A stretch of DNA of 64,000 nucleotides, taken from assembly GCA_900074885.1 (NCBI GenBank), contig FJUW01000004.1:806001-870000 (forward strand), written 5' to 3'. The notes below the pieces were generated by a model, which worked only from the letters and a program-made list of their open reading frames with translations, searched no databases and had not been told where the DNA came from. The stretch is from Rhynchosporium graminicola. Taxonomy: Eukaryota; Ascomycota; Leotiomycetes; Helotiales; Ploettnerulaceae. The position numbers and the translations under genes were made by a program. Shown here piece by piece: positions 59,881 through 64,000 of this stretch. The first letter of the stretch is position 1. Every line of letters begins with the position of its first letter.

Positions 59881-61202
59881 AGCAAGAATCCGTTTTCGTG
59901 GGACATTCGTGGATAAACCAGTGGACGTTGGTTGGGATTGACAAATCGCATCGTGCATTTGGCCTTGGGGCAATGGTATTTGCTATGGGCGCTTTGTAAT
60001 CAGATTTGCAATTACGAAACGACATCATAAAGCAAAAAAGCGCAACGCAGAATTGGGATTTCAGCATTTGAGCAGTGTGATGGTATGATGTGGTTTTGGT
60101 GATACAATGAACATTTGGAGTTCTTTCATGGCAGATTTCACCATGGATTCCCATCTTGCACACTGACAAGCAGAGATGAAATCGAACGCGAACCAGCAAC
60201 ATATTAGCAACAGACTTGATCCTTCTGAAATTCCGCCTGAACAACAACATTAATATCAAGAAGAGACCTAGCCAGAGCTTCTGAGGGGCAGTTATCAATC
60301 CAAAGTAAGCACATCCCAGTCTCATACCTTCAACTTCCAGGAACTCCAATACACCTTTCTCGAAATGATGAAAGAATTTCGGATGTTAAATCATATTGTC
60401 TCCGAGAGCGCAAAACCATGTGGAGATTTTCCGTTGCCTTCCTTCTGATCGTTCAGCTACTTGCTCAAAACATGCCTTCCAAACGAAGATCAGTGACTCT
60501 TTACTGACTTTGAACTGTCAGATAACTCGAATATGCAAGTGAAGTTACGGCGTATCAGAGAGTGCACCGGACCGGTCTGTTTAGGTTCAAGTGAGCAAGC
60601 AGACCCGTCAACTCCCGGAGAATTTACCTTAGAATACTAATGGTAACCGACTCCTTGAGTGAGCAAGATCGGATACAATCGAGTTTTAGTGTACCCCAAT
60701 ACATAATCACAATTCAGATTCGGAACCTTACATGAAAATCCCACTCAGTTAGCACAGTCTAGTGATCAAAAGTCATGCAAATCGTGCGCTTCAATTAAGC
60801 AGAACCTCAGATCAATTTCTATTTTACCGTTGAGAATGAGCGTGAAGGCCGATATACCACGATCTCCCAGCCTTCTTTTACCAAGCCCATCCTTCCAATC
60901 ACAAAACTCCCACCAGAATCTGACTCCCGCAATCCGGCAGCCCAAGTCCCTTCCTATACTTGATGAACACATAAATAGGGAATAGTGATCACCAGGGGCC
61001 GTTCTCTCACGTGCGCGATAACAAATGTAAGGCGAACTTGAGCTCCAATTCGTAGGAACGTCGATGAACTTGAGAGTATTTATTCTTTCTTCTTAGTACA
61101 TATTGTATGTATCCATCTTCATACTCCCTTACCCAACCGCTCCACTTACTCCCAGAGAAAGGTATGCTAATTGATTCATTTTCGGAAGTACGTCTCTGAC
61201 GA
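59881..61202. other. intergenic, nothing firm
   Basis: RPL6 3' flank and about 1 kb without supported frames. It leads into the DUF6606-type relic with no preserved upstream exons of that family. Confidence 0.5.
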
Positions 61203-62532
61203 GATCTAGGACGCATTGCTATCCACATTGGGGCTCAAAATGCCGGACTCCTCATTAGCCGGGTGGCCGACCAGATGAATTTTAAGGCATTCGAGCTATT
61301 TCCGGATAACGAGTCCGTCATTGGTTCAAAGGGTCGTGCGGTCTCCGTCCCCTCCAGCACCTTCTCGGATGATGCTTTCCAAACAACAATATCCCAGACT
61401 CTCGCCAAGATGAGTACTGAACCGGTCGAAGAAATGCATCCGCAAGTAACAAAATCCGGCCAGCAGCTTCAAGAGATCCGCAATACCACCAGACCAGACC
61501 TTGTCACGGAACACTTGATGAGCTATTTCCGAGCATGCGGCGAGCCTGTTGTCGTGTCCACGATCTGGAAGAAAACGCGGGAAGAGGTCTTGTGGAAAGA
61601 TGCGCTGCTCTCTTGGCGACGTTCTCCGACGTGGTTGCTCGTACACGTCTCGCTGCAGTTGACCTTCTCACGGTTGTCCGCGGATTCTTCGGAGAGCCTG
61701 TATAAACCATTCATGGCGTTCCTCAAGTCCCGGGTGCTGGACCTTTTTCACGGCTTATCTTTAGAAAGCAGTCTCATTTACGTAATGAACGCAAAAACTG
61801 AACAGCGCATCCTAAAGCTCGGGGATACCGGTCCACAATCCTGGTTGGCTGAAGTACAAGAAGTTCTCTCCAGGGCAGCCGCTAGAATCGACTCAAGATG
61901 GAAGTCGGTGATATCCCAGAACTCGCGGACCCCGGATTTCTCGACTTTACAGTATATTCAGCCAGCTCAAGACGTCCTGCACAAATTCCCTGACCTATAT
62001 AACTTATCGACTCTCTGAAAAACACTTCAACAAGCAAGGCCACTTCTAATTTCACACCTATGGGGAAATTCCTTTACTTCGGGCCAGAACCTTTGCCCAT
62101 CTTTCCCCCCGGCTCGATTCTCTGGATGCCTCTTTCGGCTTGGCCGCATTCGAATCCTGGGTTGAGCACCACCTCAGTACCTGGCTAGAACAGCACATCA
62201 GCGATAGCACTTCCTGTACACGCCTTAACGGCCTAACAGAGGAGTATCACGACAATGCCAGTCGCCATTATGAAGGAAATCCGGAGGCTTCTTCCATCGC
62301 AGCTCTTACTATTATGGAGCTGTGGATATACCGCGACAAATCTGCTTGCTATATCTTTGGCATCCTGCCGGACTACAATCCTGGAGTCGTGCAAAGCCTT
62401 TTTTGGTCGCTGCTTCTTCCTTCGAAGCCCCAGATGGTACGCCTTGTCAAAATAGAGCGCTTTCTGGAGAATTGCAGCGCCCGAGGATGTACGGTCCCGA
62501 AGACAGTCTCTACCCTGGTAAGTCGGCTATGA
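61203..62532 (+). pseudogene. 5'-truncated, frameshifted DUF6606-family relic
   Basis: Frame one (to 62018) reads GRIAIHIGAQNAGLLISRV, FKAFELFPDNESVIGSKGRA, SQTLAKMS, WRRSPTWLLVHVSLQLTFSR and AFLKSRVLDLFHGL, matching the N-terminal third of the giant fungal DUF6606/DUF3638/DUF3645 proteins as I know them. It stops after YNLSTL. The family sequence resumes in another frame at about 62065 (EIPLLRARTFAHLSPRLDSL, then AAFESWVEHHLSTWLEQHI, SSIAALTIMELWIYRDKSA) and ends at 62532. The usual N-terminal 100 residues (FLPPKLPQ-type start) and about 2,000 C-terminal residues are missing. Intact members exceed 2,500 residues, so this is a decayed copy. Family function is unknown. Confidence 0.72.
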
Positions 62533-63123
62533 AACTCGCCCAGAAACCTTTCTTACCACCCTGTGCAACCATCTTGCGACCTCGTTCCAGTGGCTGGCTC
62601 TCGCTTTTCCAATTTTCTCTAGTGGGCGAGCCAGATCCAATCACCGACCATGACATGCAGCACATCATCGAATCCTACGGAGGTGGTACCGCATGTTGAA
62701 GGCGTCCACTTGATGTCTGGCTATGTGGTCAGAGGCACTGACATCGAGGGTGCGGAAATGGACATTATCGAGAAACACTTTTCGAGTAAAAATTTCAGCC
62801 AGCTAGAATTTCTTCCCTCACTTCCGATGAATAGAGCATTGGAAAGATGCTGGGGAAGTATGGTCTTGAGAGGTCTTCTCATGCAGGTATTGGTGCTCCG
62901 TTGCTCTCCAAATCCTCAATGGGCCCCAGTAATGTCACCTCGGGTAACGGTTGCCCAGACGCTCCGAGGTAAATCAACAAGGACTGCTTTGGGAGAAATA
63001 ACTTGGAGTTCAGATCATCACTCAAATCGCAAGAGTCCACTTACCGAAGATGGGGAACGGAGTGTGAAGCGTAGGTGGACCGACAATTCAGATGCGCTGG
63101 ACAGTGAAAATGGCGCTTTTTGA
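62533..63123 (+). pseudogene. broken coding remnant downstream of the DUF6606 relic
   Basis: Two overlapping frames look protein-like: SSGWLSLFQFSLVGEPDPI with ITDHDMQHIIESYGG (to 62697), then, shifted, VEGVHLMSGYVVRGTDIEGA and MDIIEKHFSSKNFSQLEFL (to 63123). No splice pair joins them cleanly, so a frameshift is likely. Family not recognised. It may be the 3' part of the same locus or a separate decayed gene. Confidence 0.35.
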
Positions 63124-63306
63124 TGTATGATTGGCTTTTTCTGTACCGTGTCCTCTTGACATGTATTTTTTGGAATTGTTCTAATATATATTGTGTGGGA
63201 AGGCATCCCTCATCGTGCTAGAGCAAAGAAATGTGGATTATATCGGGCCCACAGGTTGATCAAAATACAGACGATCGCACGAACCCGAAATGATGATGTC
63301 GTAGGT

Positions 63307-63328
63307 TGTTGTTGTTGTTGTTGTTGTT
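63307..63328. repeat. GTT trinucleotide repeat
   Basis: About seven GTT units. Confidence 0.85.
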
Positions 63329-63614
63329 TACTCAGGGGTCGGCTCGCTTAACCTTTCCCCACAAGATATGCATTAGGCTCGCCTTCGCCGACCAATCCTA
63401 ATTGCTCATGGCAGAGCAGATGCAATGCCTTATCTTCTGCTGCGTTCTATGATCGAATCCGGGAGGAATCCTTGTGATCGTCCAAATATTCCTAGGCCTG
63501 GGCCTAGAGATTGAAGCCCCGCTTCCGTGTCAAAGCTGCTGCTTTGCAGTCCAGGGCTTCAGACTGGCACGCTTGGCAACGCTTCTGCTGATTTCATTCA
63601 CGTACAAATACAAA

Positions 63615-64000
63615 ATGACCGAAGAGGATCTCAAAATCTGGAAAGTGGAGGGCCGAGTTCTGATTACTGTAATTTCTCAATATACAAAGGGTAAGAAACC
63701 ATACTATCAATACACCACCTGGTTCCATCGTCCTACACGAGTCTATTCTTCAATCCCAGCCTGGAGAGGAATGGAAAGACCAACTCTGTCGATGGTTCGA
63801 ATATTCTTGATCACATTCGAACTGCCATCTTTCTCCACGATCGAGTCTTTACGATCGGTGTCAACGAGAAGCCTGATCAAATCCGGTCTCATGTAATGTC
63901 CTCCCTATTCTGGTGAGCTAAAGTGTCTAGCCTTATGCTGGATTTGTTTACTTACGAAATCAGCCAACGCTTTGGTCAAGTGACATTCATCAAGATCAAT
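63615..64000 (+). CDS. probable partial gene running off the right edge
   Basis: A candidate first exon begins [16 protein letters not shown] with good Kozak context (AAAATGACC). Better supported is the open stretch at about 63735-63915 ([18 protein letters not shown], then [20 protein letters not shown]). It joins through a GTGAGC...CAG intron to [12 protein letters not shown] at the window edge. How the first exon connects is unresolved. Family not recognised. Confidence 0.35.

Overview
The window is nuclear DNA from a filamentous ascomycete (Pezizomycotina). Many genes carry several short spliceosomal introns with GT(A/G)NGT donors. The core proteins are fungal: beta-tubulin, Gcn20, Sec13, Pex20, Whi2-like and a Crh-type wall transglycosylase. 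Protein resemblance and the beta-tubulin intron pattern suggest Leotiomycetes (Helotiales-like); that placement is inference. No tRNA, rRNA, CRISPR array or prokaryotic signal was recognised.

Left part (about 0.9-27.6 kb) looks accessory: sparse metabolic genes in repeat-bearing DNA. It holds a secreted type-B carboxylesterase (-), a membrane-anchored protein with a haem-oxygenase-like diiron domain (-), a 2OG-Fe(II) dioxygenase (-), a 12-exon Vba/Fnx-type MFS transporter (+), a TauD-type dioxygenase (-), an ANL acyl-adenylating enzyme (+), a small cupin (+), a multicopper oxidase (-) and a SnoaL-like protein (+). Two inverted copies of a roughly 100-bp MITE-like repeat bracket the dioxygenase/transporter/dioxygenase block, a separate short foldback element lies inside it, and an AT-rich tract follows. 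No PKS, NRPS or terpene synthase is visible, so a shared pathway is only a hypothesis.

Middle and right part (28.8-60 kb) is mostly housekeeping: a Ser/Thr-rich secreted protein, PEX20 and SEC13 (divergent), an F-box protein, a Crh-type GH16 enzyme, two unrecognised proteins, a Whi2-like phosphatase activator, GCN20 and TUB2 (divergent), and RPL6. A 6.2-kb gene-free stretch (37.0-43.2 kb) is rich in microsatellites. It also holds two diverged copies of a non-coding module whose conserved blocks keep their order and spacing.

The right end (61.2-63.1 kb) holds a 5'-truncated, frameshifted relic of the giant DUF6606-type fungal protein family. A probable partial gene runs off the right edge.

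Gene models were spliced by hand from open frames, splice-site consensus and family conservation. For the carboxylesterase, MFS transporter, ANL enzyme, cupin, SnoaL-like protein, PEX20, SEC13, F-box protein, Crh enzyme, Whi2-like protein, GCN20 and RPL6, summed exon lengths give one uninterrupted frame. TUB2 junctions were checked individually and its residues counted to position 200. Multicopper oxidase and TauD junctions were checked for phase but not summed.
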